A stretch of DNA of 55,000 bases, taken from NCBI GenBank assembly GCA_900554645.1, contig USIE01000007.1, positions 1 to 55,000 on the forward strand. Reading direction: 5' to 3'. The notes beneath the pieces are model-generated. The model ran no database searches and was not told where the DNA came from. It saw only the letters and a program-made list of their open reading frames with translations. Shown here in pieces: positions 7,703 through 16,225 of the stretch; positions within the stretch are counted from its first letter, which is position 1, and each line of letters opens with the position of its first letter. This stretch comes from an uncultured Collinsella sp. (GTDB taxonomy: Bacteria > Actinomycetota > Coriobacteriia > Coriobacteriales > Coriobacteriaceae). The position numbers were made by a program, and so were the translations under genes.

Positions 7703-9286
7703 CTAAACCTCCTTATTTCGGTCGAACACGATACGTCCGTCCGACATGGTCATATCAACAGCAAGGTCACGAGCATCGCGGTAGTCAAGGCCAAACACAT
7801 CGCGATCGAGCACACAGATGTCGGCAAGCTTACCGGCCTCGAGCGTCCCCAGCTCATCCTCGCGCATCAGGTCATATGCGCCCCCTGCCGTCCATGCACG
7901 AAGGAGCTCGGCAAGCGTCAGCGTATTACCTTCATTCACGGACAAACCGTCGGCAAAGAAACCGCCGCATGCACTAAATACTGATTCGCCCAGGCTCGGA
8001 ATCAAGAGCGGAAGGTCGGTGCCGCAGCACACCGTACATCCCGCGTCTTCCATACCGCGACGGTTCCAGCTGCGCTGCAGTCGTGCCTCGCCGATCTGCC
8101 GACGCATCATCGACAGACAGTCCTCGCGTTTATCGAGCGTGAGGATCTGGGGGTAGACCTCGCAGATTCCGCCCAGCTTGCCAAACAGGGCAAGGTCTTC
8201 CGGATCAGAGTTCTCGAGGTCGGTAATCGCATGGCGTCGAAGCATGACTCCGTGTTCATCTCGCGGCAGCGAAGCATACAGCGCAACGGTGTGGCGAACG
8301 GCGCCGTCACCCTGACAATGAAGCGAGTAACGGAAGCCCTCGGCATCAATCGCGCGCAGCTCGTCCTCAATCAAACCCCACTCGGGCTCCTCGACAACCG
8401 TCTTGCCGGCAGCCCCTGCATCGGCCGTCTCCTCATAAGGGTCGATCATCTCGGCAAGCCCTGCCCACACACCGCGATCGGTCATGCGGTTGAAGCCCGA
8501 GAAACGAACAAACGGTCCCTGGAAGCGATCGCGCGCCGCACGGGCATAGGGCAGATTCGCCCCGGCGCCCACCGGCTGCGACATCATGGAGACGCGAACC
8601 GTCAGCTCGCCAGATTCCTCACGGCGTGCCATCTCATCGGCAAATCCGTAATAGTCGTCGAAGGCCATCTCTTTGATAGCCGTGACACCGCGAGCGTTCA
8701 GCATCGCCATGTAATCAGAATACCCGGCGCGTACCTCGGGAAGCGCCAGGAGGTCCCGCATCATACGCCAGGTCTTCTCGGCGTAGCAGGCCTCGGGCGT
8801 AAAACCATAGCGCTCGCTGGCGGCGGCGTTGAGAACGCACGTCTCGGCACCCGGAGTAAAGCAAACAACAGGAACGTCTCCGAAGGCGTCGTCGAGCGCT
8901 GCCGCCGTTTTTTCATTCTCGGCGCCTTCGGCGAGCGATGCGGGAAGGTCGTGCCCAAAGGCGGCGGCACAATCGAGATGGGCATCCTTCCACAAACGCA
9001 GAAGCGCTACCACTTCGTCGACGTCAGAGGCTTCGGATAAGTCGGCTCCCAAGCTCCGCAACGCCCAGCCCGTATAGAACGTATGCACATCGACCAAGCC
9101 AGGCATGACCGTTCTGTCGCCACAATCGATCACCTCATCTGCCTGGGCGAGAAACGAGTCTGCCTCGCCAGCGCTACCGACGGCTTCAATCCGATTGCCG
9201 CGTACCGCGACAAAACCTTCAAACGGCTGGTCTTCCGTACCGGTGAAGACGCTCTTGGACGTCAGCACCGTCAAACGATCAGACAT
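7703..9286 (-). CDS. YtcJ-type metal-dependent amidohydrolase
   Basis: A 527-residue amidohydrolase of the YtcJ/LAF3 type. It has an N-terminal composite beta domain (VFTGTEDQPFEGFVAVRGN), then TVMPGLVDVHTFYTG in place of the usual HxH motif (here HTF), FRYSLHCQGDGAVRHT with the His ligands, CGTDLPLL with the catalytic Asp, and a C-terminal GTLEAGKLADICVLDRD typical of the family. The ATG at 9286 is chosen because AAGGAGG precedes it; a longer reading to 9412 runs into the carrier gene. The HxH-to-HTF change may alter metal content. In an Amadori locus it could remove an acyl or amide group before the sugar steps, but no substrate can be read. Confidence 0.87.
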   Translation of the reverse strand: MSDRLTVLTSKSVFTGTEDQPFEGFVAVRGNRIEAVGSAGEADSFLAQADEVIDCGDRTVMPGLVDVHTFYTGWALRSLGADLSEASDVDEVVALLRLWKDAHLDCAAAFGHDLPASLAEGAENEKTAAALDDAFGDVPVVCFTPGAETCVLNAAASERYGFTPEACYAEKTWRMMRDLLALPEVRAGYSDYMAMLNARGVTAIKEMAFDDYYGFADEMARREESGELTVRVSMMSQPVGAGANLPYARAARDRFQGPFVRFSGFNRMTDRGVWAGLAEMIDPYEETADAGAAGKTVVEEPEWGLIEDELRAIDAEGFRYSLHCQGDGAVRHTVALYASLPRDEHGVMLRRHAITDLENSDPEDLALFGKLGGICEVYPQILTLDKREDCLSMMRRQIGEARLQRSWNRRGMEDAGCTVCCGTDLPLLIPSLGESVFSACGGFFADGLSVNEGNTLTLAELLRAWTAGGAYDLMREDELGTLEAGKLADICVLDRDVFGLDYRDARDLAVDMTMSDGRIVFDRNKEV

Positions 9287-9296
9287 CGCGACCTCC

Positions 9297-10760
9297 TTAC
9301 GCCGGAAGCATGCCGGAGATGGCGGTAATGACCAAGCCAAACACGACCATGAAGATGAAGAACTTCCAGATGGTCTTCCACCATTGGCCAAACGAGATCT
9401 TTGCCACGGCAAGGCCCGCCACCGTCATACCTGCCACGGGGCTAATGGTGTTAATGGTCTGGTTGGCAAACTGCAGCGCCGTTACGGCGGCTTCGGGGTT
9501 GAGGCCCATAAGCTCGGTCAAAGGACCCATGACAGGCATGGTAAGCGCGGCCAGGCCGGAGCTCGAAGGAACCAGGAAGGACAGGAGGCCAAGGACAACG
9601 TACATGAACGTGGTGTACACGGCGGCAGGGGCTCCAGCAAGCAGAGTGGCAAGTGCCTGAAGGATGGTGTCGATAATCATGCCGCCCTCGGCGATGACCA
9701 GAATGCCGCGAGCGATACCGATAACGACGGCTGCGTAGGCAAAGTCGGCAAGACCCTTAACGAACTCATCGGCGATGGTCTGCTGGTCAAGACCGCCCAG
9801 GATACCGGCGAGCAGCCCCATGCCAAGGAACACGGCAGAAATCTCGTTCATATACCAGCCCTGCGTAACAAGACCCCACACGATAAGCGCCATACCACCG
9901 GCAAAATCAATCAGCACGAGCTTCTGGCGAGTGGTGAACTCTTCCTCGATGGAAGCATCGGTCACGGAGAACTCAATGCGCTTGAGTTTGTCGTCCTCGA
10001 ACGTAACGGACGACTTGGGGTTCTTCTTGACGCGCATGGCATAACGCATGGCCCATGCGATGCCGGCGGCGGTGAAAATAACCCATGCAACGGCACGCAA
10101 CCACAGCTGCGGGTTGCCCTCGATGCCAATGATGCCCTGCGCGATCAAAACGTTGAACGGGTCAATCGTCGAGGCGCAGTAGCCCAAGTTGGGACCGAGG
10201 AAGCAGATGATAAATGCCGTCATGGAGTCATATCCGATGCCCATCATGATGGGGATGAAGATGGCATAGAACGGCAGGGCTTCCTCAGACATGCCAAACG
10301 TGGTGCCGCAAATGGACAACAGCGTCATCGTGATGGGAATAATCAGAATATCTTTGTTTTTGAGCTTCTTGATTACTCGGCTCATACCGGCGTTAAGCGC
10401 GTTGGTCTTGGTGATGATCGCGAACGAGCCGCCGATCAGCAAGACGAACGCAACGACGTCGGCGGCCTCTTGAATACCCTTAGTAGGCGCCTGCAGGACC
10501 GCAAAGATATCTTGGCCCAGGTTAACGGTCTCGCCGGTCTCGGAATCGGTATAGTTCTTATCGACCTGTTCATAGGTTCCGGCAACGGCGACTTCGCGCT
10601 CGCCTGCCGCAGTCGAGATCGTCTTGCGCTGGTATTGGCCAGAAGGAACGACCCAGGTTAAAACTGCAAAAACCACGATCAGCAAGAACATGATCGTATA
10701 GACGTGCGGTAATTTGAATTTGAAACGTCTGTTTGTCTTCTTCGCCTTCGTATCTGACAT
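9297..10760 (-). CDS. YfcC/DcuC-superfamily membrane carrier
   Basis: A 487-residue integral membrane protein with about 11-13 hydrophobic segments, of the YfcC (C4-dicarboxylate carrier-like, ArsB/NhaD superfamily) type. An N-terminal helix (IMFLLIVVFAVLTWVVPSGQY) is followed by an extracellular loop, and two inverted halves contain ICGTTFGMSEEALPFY and FLVPSSSGLAALTMPVMGP, the family's re-entrant motifs. The ATG at 10760 has GGAGG upstream; a longer frame to 10820 has no site. It is the first gene after the operator-bearing promoter and so probably imports the locus substrate. The characterised E. coli frl locus uses an APC-type carrier (FrlA) instead, so this is a different solution if the substrate is an Amadori compound. 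Confidence 0.88.
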   Translation of the reverse strand: MSDTKAKKTNRRFKFKLPHVYTIMFLLIVVFAVLTWVVPSGQYQRKTISTAAGEREVAVAGTYEQVDKNYTDSETGETVNLGQDIFAVLQAPTKGIQEAADVVAFVLLIGGSFAIITKTNALNAGMSRVIKKLKNKDILIIPITMTLLSICGTTFGMSEEALPFYAIFIPIMMGIGYDSMTAFIICFLGPNLGYCASTIDPFNVLIAQGIIGIEGNPQLWLRAVAWVIFTAAGIAWAMRYAMRVKKNPKSSVTFEDDKLKRIEFSVTDASIEEEFTTRQKLVLIDFAGGMALIVWGLVTQGWYMNEISAVFLGMGLLAGILGGLDQQTIADEFVKGLADFAYAAVVIGIARGILVIAEGGMIIDTILQALATLLAGAPAAVYTTFMYVVLGLLSFLVPSSSGLAALTMPVMGPLTELMGLNPEAAVTALQFANQTINTISPVAGMTVAGLAVAKISFGQWWKTIWKFFIFMVVFGLVITAISGMLPA

Positions 10761-10819
10761 AGATACCTCCAAAGAACCCGAGACCTTATCGTGTCTCGCT
10801 TTAACGTTCGCGCAATGCA

Positions 10820-10868
10820 AACGTCCTATGACGTTCTATAGATTATCAGCGTGTTTTTAGCACTTCAA
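10820..10868 (-). promoter_or_regulatory. Promoter with palindromic operator for the catabolic locus
   Basis: On the minus strand TTGAAG (10863-10868) and TAATCT (10840-10845) are separated by 17 nt. A perfect inverted repeat AACGT-N6-ACGTT (10820-10835) overlaps the expected transcription start. This is a natural site for the GntR-type regulator encoded immediately upstream. The -10 is weak. The assignment of regulator to operator is inferred from position. Confidence 0.6.
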
Positions 10869-10929
10869 GGATATTTCGGACAGATTACGAGGACTCGGGT
10901 GAACGGTCGTTCAACGGCGGCGAACGGCA

Positions 10930-10966
10930 AAAACGCCCGGCAGGCAATTTAGCCTGCCGGGCGTTC
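10930..10966 (-). terminator. Intrinsic terminator after the GntR gene
   Basis: A perfect 14-bp GC-rich stem (10932-10945 with 10952-10965), a 6-nt loop and a minus-strand T run follow the GntR stop by 15 nt. It isolates the regulator gene from the catabolic operon, which must therefore start at its own promoter. Confidence 0.88.
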
Positions 10967-10980
10967 TCTTGATCAACGTC

Positions 10981-11724
10981 CTAAATATCAAAAACGTAGC
11001 GCGATCCTACAATCCGCTGTCGGCCGATGATAAACGGCCGCTGCTGCTCGTCATAGAAATATGCCTCCATATAAAACAGAGGCTCTCCCGTGGGAACGGA
11101 CAGCAGCCGGGCGACTTCGGGTGACGCACACGCGATCTCAAGCGTGCACGGCTCGGTGCGAGCAGGCCCGCGACCCGTCTGTTCGCGCACGACCTCGAAA
11201 ATTGATTGATCGGTAAGGTCCGCCTTCGCCAAAAAGGCGTTGTCTTCATAAACGTACGTGTTGTTCTCGAGCATCACGGGGATGCCATCGGCGGTGCGCA
11301 CGCGTTCGATGCAGATCAGCTCCGACCCAGCGGGAACGCCAAAAAACTGCGCTTCGGTAGCATCGGCCGGCAACACTTTTCTTGAGACAATACGCGCCCC
11401 GGGCTCCATCTCGTTGACGCGGCAGGCGTCCGAAAAACTCTGAACGTCGTCCTTCTGGCGGATTTTACGCTTGAGCTTGGGGGCGTTTACAAACGTGCCC
11501 CTCCCCTGCTGCTTGGTTAGGTAGCCCTGCTGCACGAGCTCCTCAATGGCCCGCCGAACGGTAACGCGACCAACTTTGTAGCTTTCGGCCAATTCGAATT
11601 CATTCGGTATCCGAGCGCCCGCCTTATAGGTACCAGAATTGATGTCATTTTTGATGATATCGATAACCTGTTGATATAGCGGGATTGCCGCTTTTCCGTC
11701 GGTCAACCCTTCAGTCGATGGCAT
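10981..11724 (-). CDS. GntR-family regulator with UTRA domain (FrlR-like)
   Basis: A 247-residue transcription factor. Residues about 12-80 form the GntR winged helix (IPLYQQVIDIIKNDI, VGRVTVRRAIEELVQQGYL, QQGRGTFV). Residues about 95-240 form a UTRA effector domain (ICIERVRTADGIPVM, PLFYMEAYFYDEQQRPF). HutC/FrlR-type regulators bind sugar phosphates or related ligands. GGGGAGGG precedes the ATG by 4 nt. The gene lies upstream of the catabolic locus in the same direction and ends in a terminator. It most likely represses the promoter at 10840-10868, where a palindrome overlaps the start site. The ligand may be a phosphorylated Amadori product. Confidence 0.9.
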   Translation of the reverse strand: MPSTEGLTDGKAAIPLYQQVIDIIKNDINSGTYKAGARIPNEFELAESYKVGRVTVRRAIEELVQQGYLTKQQGRGTFVNAPKLKRKIRQKDDVQSFSDACRVNEMEPGARIVSRKVLPADATEAQFFGVPAGSELICIERVRTADGIPVMLENNTYVYEDNAFLAKADLTDQSIFEVVREQTGRGPARTEPCTLEIACASPEVARLLSVPTGEPLFYMEAYFYDEQQRPFIIGRQRIVGSRYVFDI

Positions 11725-11782
11725 TTGCCCTCCCCTAGCAAATATGGAATCAATAATCGGTGCGGATTACGCATCGCCAGTC

Positions 11783-12442
11783 CTACGCAAGCTCCAGCAG
11801 CTCCGGCAGCTGGTCGATGATCTTGTCAGCGGCATCCTGGCTAAAGCCGAAGCGCTCCTCGCGCTTGGCGATCACCGTCAGACCCGCTCGCTTGCCGGCA
11901 GTGATGCCAGGGACGGAGTCCTCGACGCAGCAGCAACGGTCCGCAGGCAATCCCAGCAGATCCAGCGCATGCAGGTAAATATCGGGTTCGGGCTTGCTCT
12001 CCTTAAACTGCTCGCCGCTCACCACGTACTCAAAGGCATCCGACAGGCCGCACGCATCGAGCACTTCCTCGATGCTGTCCATGGGAGACGAACTGGCCAG
12101 CGCCACGCGAACGCCGCGACGCGGGAGCTCGCGAATCGTCTCCACGGCGCCCGGATTGATCAAGGTCTGATAATCGCGCGGGCGTTTATGCGCCCACTCA
12201 TCCCAGCGGGCCAGCGCCTCCTCGCCGGTAAAGTGTCCCTTTCCGGCGCGCTCAAACCAATCGACCAGCATATGCAAGAAGAACTGGTGCGAGGTACCAA
12301 CCTGCCCGTTCAACTCCTCTTGGGTCAGGTTCAGCCCAAGCTCTTTGGCAAACGCAGCGGTCTCCCCCAGGTAATAATACTCGGTATCGACGATGACACC
12401 GTCCATGTCAAAGATAACGGCGTCGAACGGAAATGCGGACAC
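11783..12442 (-). CDS. HAD-superfamily phosphatase/phosphoglucomutase-like protein
   Basis: A 219-residue HAD hydrolase of the beta-phosphoglucomutase-like subfamily. Motif I reads FDMDGVIVDTE, motif II ALASSSP, the motif III Lys lies in EQFKESKPEPDIYL, and motif IV is CCCVEDSVPGI. A four-helix cap lies between motifs I and II. The GTG at 12442 is chosen over an upstream ATG because AGGGAGGG precedes it. It could dephosphorylate a sugar phosphate or convert beta-glucose 1-phosphate to glucose 6-phosphate; the sequence does not decide. A terminator separates it from the Cof-type HAD gene upstream, and 58 bp separate it from the GntR gene. Confidence 0.88.
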   Translation of the reverse strand: MSAFPFDAVIFDMDGVIVDTEYYYLGETAAFAKELGLNLTQEELNGQVGTSHQFFLHMLVDWFERAGKGHFTGEEALARWDEWAHKRPRDYQTLINPGAVETIRELPRRGVRVALASSSPMDSIEEVLDACGLSDAFEYVVSGEQFKESKPEPDIYLHALDLLGLPADRCCCVEDSVPGITAGKRAGLTVIAKREERFGFSQDAADKIIDQLPELLELA

Positions 12443-12457
12443 GGCACCCTCCCTAAC

Positions 12458-12483
12458 AAAAAGGCGCCCGCAAGCGGACGCCC
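12458..12483 (-). terminator. Intrinsic terminator after Cof-type HAD gene
   Basis: On the minus strand a 9-bp GC-rich stem with one G-U pair, a 2-nt apex and TTTTTG follow the Cof-type HAD stop by about 25 nt. The stem sits just upstream of the ribosome-binding site for the next HAD gene. Confidence 0.75.
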
Positions 12484-12505
12484 GAACCATGCACTATCGG
12501 CGATT

Positions 12506-13348
12506 CTAACCCAGCAGCCTATCGAGTGCCACCGCGATGCCGTCTTCGTTGTTATCGGCGGTCACCATCTGGGCCACGGCCTTGACCTCATCGACGGCGT
12601 TGCCCATGGCGACACCGGTGCCGGCCCACTCAATCATGGACTTGTCGTTCTGGCCGTCGCCAAACGATACGACCTCGCTGGCATCGATGCCGAGCTTGGG
12701 CAGGGCACCCTCGAGCGCACGGGCTTTGTCGATACCGGGCGCCGTGTACTCAAAGTACCAGTCGGCCGTAAACATGCCCGAAAGCGTCTGGGTAAAGGGC
12801 GCATACATCTCCTCGTAATGCGCCTGCAGGTAGGTCGGACCACCCGCCGTCAGCAGCTTGTCCACGGGATAAGTGTCCACGACCTCATGCAGGCTCTCGA
12901 CCTCGCGAATCTTAAGATCGCACGCATCGCGCTCATACTTGACGATATTCTTCCGCAAGCCGTCAGGCAGCGTGATCATGCAATGGTACGAGTCCTCGAC
13001 GTGCAAATCGCGACCGAGCGAAATCATAGGAATCACGTCGAAATTGCGCAGATGATCAATCAGACGGTGCAGCTCGTCGACCGGCATGGCCTGGTCAAAA
13101 AGGACCTCATCGGTCTGAGCGTCGACCACGTGCGCGCCATTAAAGGCAACTAGCAGACCGTCATGGTTTTGAAGGTCGAGCTCCTGCGCCAAGGCGTGCA
13201 ACCCCCATGCGGGACGGCCCGAAGCCAAGATGAGCTTAATGCCCGACTCCTGCGCCGCGAGCAGCTTCTCGCGCGTACGCGGGCTGATGACCTTTTGGTC
13301 GTTGGTGAGCGTACCGTCGATATCCATTGCGATGGCTTTGATTGCCAT
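12506..13348 (-). CDS. Cof-type HAD-IIB phosphatase
   Basis: A 280-residue HAD-IIB (Cof) hydrolase. The nucleophile motif is AMDIDGTLTND, motif II is LILASGRPAWGL, and motif IV is VVSFGDGQNDKSMIEWAG, all intact. The cap sits between motifs II and III, as is usual for class IIB. The ATG at 13348 has AGGGAGG 6 nt upstream. Members dephosphorylate sugar phosphates, flavin mononucleotide or pyridoxal phosphate with broad specificity. A second Cof-type gene occurs at 34544-35341. It ends in a terminator and is probably transcribed alone. Confidence 0.92.
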   Translation of the reverse strand: MAIKAIAMDIDGTLTNDQKVISPRTREKLLAAQESGIKLILASGRPAWGLHALAQELDLQNHDGLLVAFNGAHVVDAQTDEVLFDQAMPVDELHRLIDHLRNFDVIPMISLGRDLHVEDSYHCMITLPDGLRKNIVKYERDACDLKIREVESLHEVVDTYPVDKLLTAGGPTYLQAHYEEMYAPFTQTLSGMFTADWYFEYTAPGIDKARALEGALPKLGIDASEVVSFGDGQNDKSMIEWAGTGVAMGNAVDEVKAVAQMVTADNNEDGIAVALDRLLG

Positions 13349-13452
13349 ATATGCCTCCCTGTCATTGAACAACCTTGCCTAAGTCATCATACAGAACACC
13401 CACGGCGGCGCTGTTTACAACGGGAAAATGTCATATTGTCCCAAACATGAAC

Positions 13453-13490
13453 GGCGCGCCTTCGACGATTGCGATGCCCGTCGAGGCGCC
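13453..13490. repeat. Imperfect intergenic hairpin
   Basis: GGCGC and CTTCGACG pair with CGTCGAGGCGCC around an 8-10 nt loop between the Cof-HAD and pgi genes. There is no T tract. Function unknown. Confidence 0.4.
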
Positions 13491-13520
13491 TCCCGATACA
13501 TTCCATCCTATCCAAATAGC

Positions 13521-13556
13521 AAGGGGCCCGTATCCCAACGGATACGGGCCCCTTTC
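13521..13556. terminator. Hairpin terminator after pgi
   Basis: A perfect 15-bp stem with a CAAC loop lies about 30 nt after the pgi stop. T tracts are short on both strands, but the stem is very stable. It likely ends pgi transcripts. Confidence 0.7.
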
Positions 13557-13583
13557 AGCCATAAGCCAACTCGGCCGTAAAAA

Positions 13584-15278
13584 CTACTTGCGATGAGCGC
13601 GGTAGAACTCGATGAGCGCCTGGGTCGAAGCGTCCTGCTCGGCCTTGGCAGCGTCGTCGTGGAAGGCCGGGGTGATCTGCTTGGCAAGCTGCTTGCCCAG
13701 CTCGACGCCCCACTGGTCGTAGGAGTCGATGCCCCAGACCGTGCCCTCGACAAACGTGATGTGCTCGTACAGGGCGATGAGCTCGCCGAGTGCGAACGGG
13801 GTCAGCGTGTCGCCGAAGATCGAGGTCGTCGGACGGTTGCCCTCAAAGCAGCGAGCCGGGACGATCTGTTCGGGCGTGCCCTCGGCACGAACCTCGTCGG
13901 CCGTCTTACCAAAGGCGAGCGCCTTGGTCTGGGCCAGGAAGTTGCCCAGGAACAGCTCGTGCACGTCCTGACCGCTGTCGGTTGCGGGGTTGGCGGTGTT
14001 GGCGAAAGCGATAAAGTCGGCCGGAACCACCACGGTGCCCTGGTGCAGCAGCTGGTAGAAGGCGTGCTGACCGTTGGTGCCGGGCTCGCCCCAGAAGATC
14101 TCACCGGTATCGGAGGTCACAGCGCTGCCGTCCCAGCGGACGTGCTTGCCGTTGGACTCCATGGTGAGCTGCTGCAGGTAGGCCGGGAAACGGTGCAGGT
14201 ACTGGCAGTACGGCAGCACGGCGTGGCTCTTGGAACCGAAGAAGTTGACGTACCAGACGTTGAGCAGGCCCATCAGCGCGACGGCGTTGTTCTCGAGCGG
14301 CGTGTTGCAGAAGTACTCGTCGATGGCGTGGAAGCCCTCGAGGAACTGCTGGAAGCGCTCGGGGCCGAGCACGACGATCAGCGACAGGCCCACGGCGGAG
14401 TCGACAGAGTAGCGGCCACCGACCCAGTTCCAGAAACCAAAAGCGTTAGCGGGGTCGATGCCGAAGGCCTCGACCTTCTCGAGTGCGGTGGAAACGGCGA
14501 CAAAGTGCTTGGCCACGGCCTCGGCGTTCTGCTCATCGGAGCCGTCGATGGCGCCCTGAGCCTTGAGCTGCTCGAGCATCCAGGTCTTGACCTCGCGAGC
14601 GTTGGTGAGGGTCTCGAGCGTGGTGAAGGTCTTAGAGACGATGATCACGAGCGTGGTCTCGGGATCCAGACCCTTGAGCTTCTCGGCCTGGTCGTTGGGA
14701 TCGATGTTGGAGATATAGCGGCAATCGATACCGGCGTCGGCATAGGGACGCAGGGCCTCGTAAGCCATGACCGGGCCCAGATCGGAGCCGCCGATGCCGA
14801 TGGACACCAGGTGCTCGATCTTTTTGCCGGTAACACCCTTCCACTCACCGGAGCGCACGCGCTCGGCGAAGGCATACATGCGGTCGAGAACCTCGTGCAC
14901 GTCGGCAACGACGTCCTGGCCGTCGACGATGAGCTGGCCCTTCTCGCTTGCCGGGCGGCGCAGCGCGGTGTGCAGGACGGCGCGGTCCTCGGTGGTGTTG
15001 ATGTGCTCGCCGGAGAACATGGCGTCGCGGCGCTCCTCGAGCTTCACCTCGCGGGCAAGATCGCACAGCAGCTTGACGGTCTCATCAGTCACCAGGTTCT
15101 TGGACAGGTCGAAGTGCAGGTCACCGGCGTCAAAGCTCAGCTTGTTCACGCGCTCGGCATCGGCGGCGAACCAGGCCTTGAGGTCGATACCCTCGGCCTC
15201 GAGCTTCTCCTGATGGGCCTCGAGCGCCTTCCAAGCGGCAGTCGACGTAGCATCGATAGGTGCGGCAACAGTTGCCAT
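13584..15278 (-). CDS. pgi: Glucose-6-phosphate isomerase
   Basis: A 564-residue phosphoglucose isomerase that interconverts glucose 6-phosphate and fructose 6-phosphate in glycolysis. Signatures: [58 protein letters not shown] and [11 protein letters not shown] at the end. Catalytic Glu ([19 protein letters not shown]) and Lys ([12 protein letters not shown]) regions are intact. The length is that of the large bacterial form. The ATG at 15278 is placed by GAGGA upstream. Glucose 6-phosphate released by an FrlB-type deglycase 7 kb away would enter glycolysis here, but the genes are separated by terminators and HAD genes. Confidence 0.97.
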   Translation of the reverse strand: MATVAAPIDATSTAAWKALEAHQEKLEAEGIDLKAWFAADAERVNKLSFDAGDLHFDLSKNLVTDETVKLLCDLAREVKLEERRDAMFSGEHINTTEDRAVLHTALRRPASEKGQLIVDGQDVVADVHEVLDRMYAFAERVRSGEWKGVTGKKIEHLVSIGIGGSDLGPVMAYEALRPYADAGIDCRYISNIDPNDQAEKLKGLDPETTLVIIVSKTFTTLETLTNAREVKTWMLEQLKAQGAIDGSDEQNAEAVAKHFVAVSTALEKVEAFGIDPANAFGFWNWVGGRYSVDSAVGLSLIVVLGPERFQQFLEGFHAIDEYFCNTPLENNAVALMGLLNVWYVNFFGSKSHAVLPYCQYLHRFPAYLQQLTMESNGKHVRWDGSAVTSDTGEIFWGEPGTNGQHAFYQLLHQGTVVVPADFIAFANTANPATDSGQDVHELFLGNFLAQTKALAFGKTADEVRAEGTPEQIVPARCFEGNRPTTSIFGDTLTPFALGELIALYEHITFVEGTVWGIDSYDQWGVELGKQLAKQITPAFHDDAAKAEQDASTQALIEFYRAHRK

Positions 15279-15401
15279 AGAGTCCTCCTCAGCATACGGG
15301 CGCACGCCTCCATGCGCCCGGACATTCAGATGCCACTATTCTAGCGCAGGTCAAGACTATAATCAGCGAGCGTTGCCAATCGGCCCCCAAACGGCAACCG
15401 A

Positions 15402-15477
15402 CCAAAAAGGGACAGGTTTAATTTGGCAGGTCAAACGCTTTACCAATCAAAAATAACCTATCCCTTTATGCCAAATA
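15402..15477. repeat. Inverted copies of an AGGGACAGGTT-type repeat
   Basis: A copy of CCAAAAAGGGACAGGTTT at 15402-15419, followed by TTTGGCAGG, faces an inverted, diverged copy (15455-15477, AACCTATCCCTTTATGCC). A third copy lies at 16136-16153. Together they bracket the alcohol-dehydrogenase remnant. This looks like a dispersed REP-type element; the family is not identified. Confidence 0.6.
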
Positions 15478-16053
15478 TTAGGCCGCAGCGCAGACGCTAC
15501 CGAGCAACTCACGCAGAGGAGACCCGATGCCCTCCAGCAGTTCGGGCGCGATGATGGCAAAAACGGGAACCTCGCCGGCCCCCACGACGGCAGGCACCTT
15601 GCCCTCCGAGACAATACATCCATAAGGGACAAAACCGTCTTCGCCGGCATCGAACGCCGCCATGCGACGCGCGAGTTCGCGCGCAAAGCCGGCAGTATCG
15701 GCATCGCCGATCGCCAGGACAAAGTCCACGCCTTCGTCGGTCGCCAGGGCCACGGCTTCGTCGATCAGCTCGTCTCCCCCGTCGCCCTCAACCGAGTCGC
15801 AGCGAAAAAGCACGCGCTCGAGCAGAGCTCGATCAAGCGAGCCGAGCGCCGCCGAGACGAGCTCATCACGCGTATTCTTGCCACCGCCCAGCACCACCAG
15901 CGCCTTGGTGCCGCCGTAGTGAGCGACCAATCGTCCACACCAGCGAGCTACGTCTCCATCCGCAACAAGGCGCGTCGGCATGCCAAACCCATAGTTGACC
16001 ATCGTTTCCACAACCCTTCCGTGCATGTAGGTGACATCAGTCGTTAGGCTCAT
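15478..16053 (-). pseudogene. Truncated iron-containing alcohol dehydrogenase-like remnant
   Basis: A 191-residue open frame resembling only the N-terminal nucleotide-binding domain of iron-containing (butanol-type) alcohol dehydrogenases, which are about 380-400 residues. It keeps YGGTKALVVLGGGKN and DEGVDFVLAIGDAD, but the family's GGGS cofactor motif has become GDAD and the whole iron-binding domain is missing. The C-terminal 50 residues are a patchwork (VPYGCIVSEGKVPAV, VPVFAIIAPELLE). The start lacks a clear ribosome-binding site. Short repeats flank it on both sides. It is most likely a decaying fragment, although an intact reading frame allows a small NAD-binding protein with a new role. 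Confidence 0.6.
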
Positions 16054-16135
16054 GCTACGAAGCGAGGTTTTCCGAGCTGTTTCGCGCTCTTTAGAGCTGC
16101 GTTAAAAACCCGATGCAACCGCACGACCATACCTG

Positions 16136-16153
16136 CCAAATAGGGACAGGTTT
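16136..16153 (+). repeat. Third copy of AGGGACAGGTT-type repeat
   Basis: CCAAATAGGGACAGGTTT matches the copy at 15402-15419 at 17 of 18 positions and runs into the -35 box of the umuC promoter. Confidence 0.55.
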
Positions 16154-16212
16154 TGACGGTGTCCGGTCGAGCAGGTATTATCGAACAGGTATTCGATAAG
16201 AACATGTGTTTG
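16153..16212 (+). promoter_or_regulatory. umuC promoter with two LexA-like SOS boxes
   Basis: TTGACG (16153-16158), a 17-nt spacer and TATTAT (16176-16181) form a good promoter. Two boxes follow: CGAACAGGTATTCG (16182-16195) and AGAACATGTGTTTG (16199-16212). Each matches the Gram-positive LexA consensus CGAACRNRYGTTYG at 13 of 14 positions. A third degenerate copy lies at 16168-16181. They cover the expected start site, so LexA would block initiation until DNA damage. Confidence 0.8.
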
Positions 16213-16225
16213 ATGGGAGGCACGG

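Noticed and set aside
9105..10661. Long plus-strand frame across the carrier gene
   Set aside because: It lies antisense to a gene with clear membrane helices and a good start site. It is His/Asn/Gly-rich, a typical GC-rich shadow.
13593..15344. Long open frame (about 580 codons) antisense to pgi
   Set aside because: It mirrors the pgi coding strand, lacks family motifs and is repetitive in Val/Leu/Gly as expected for the reverse of a GC-rich gene.
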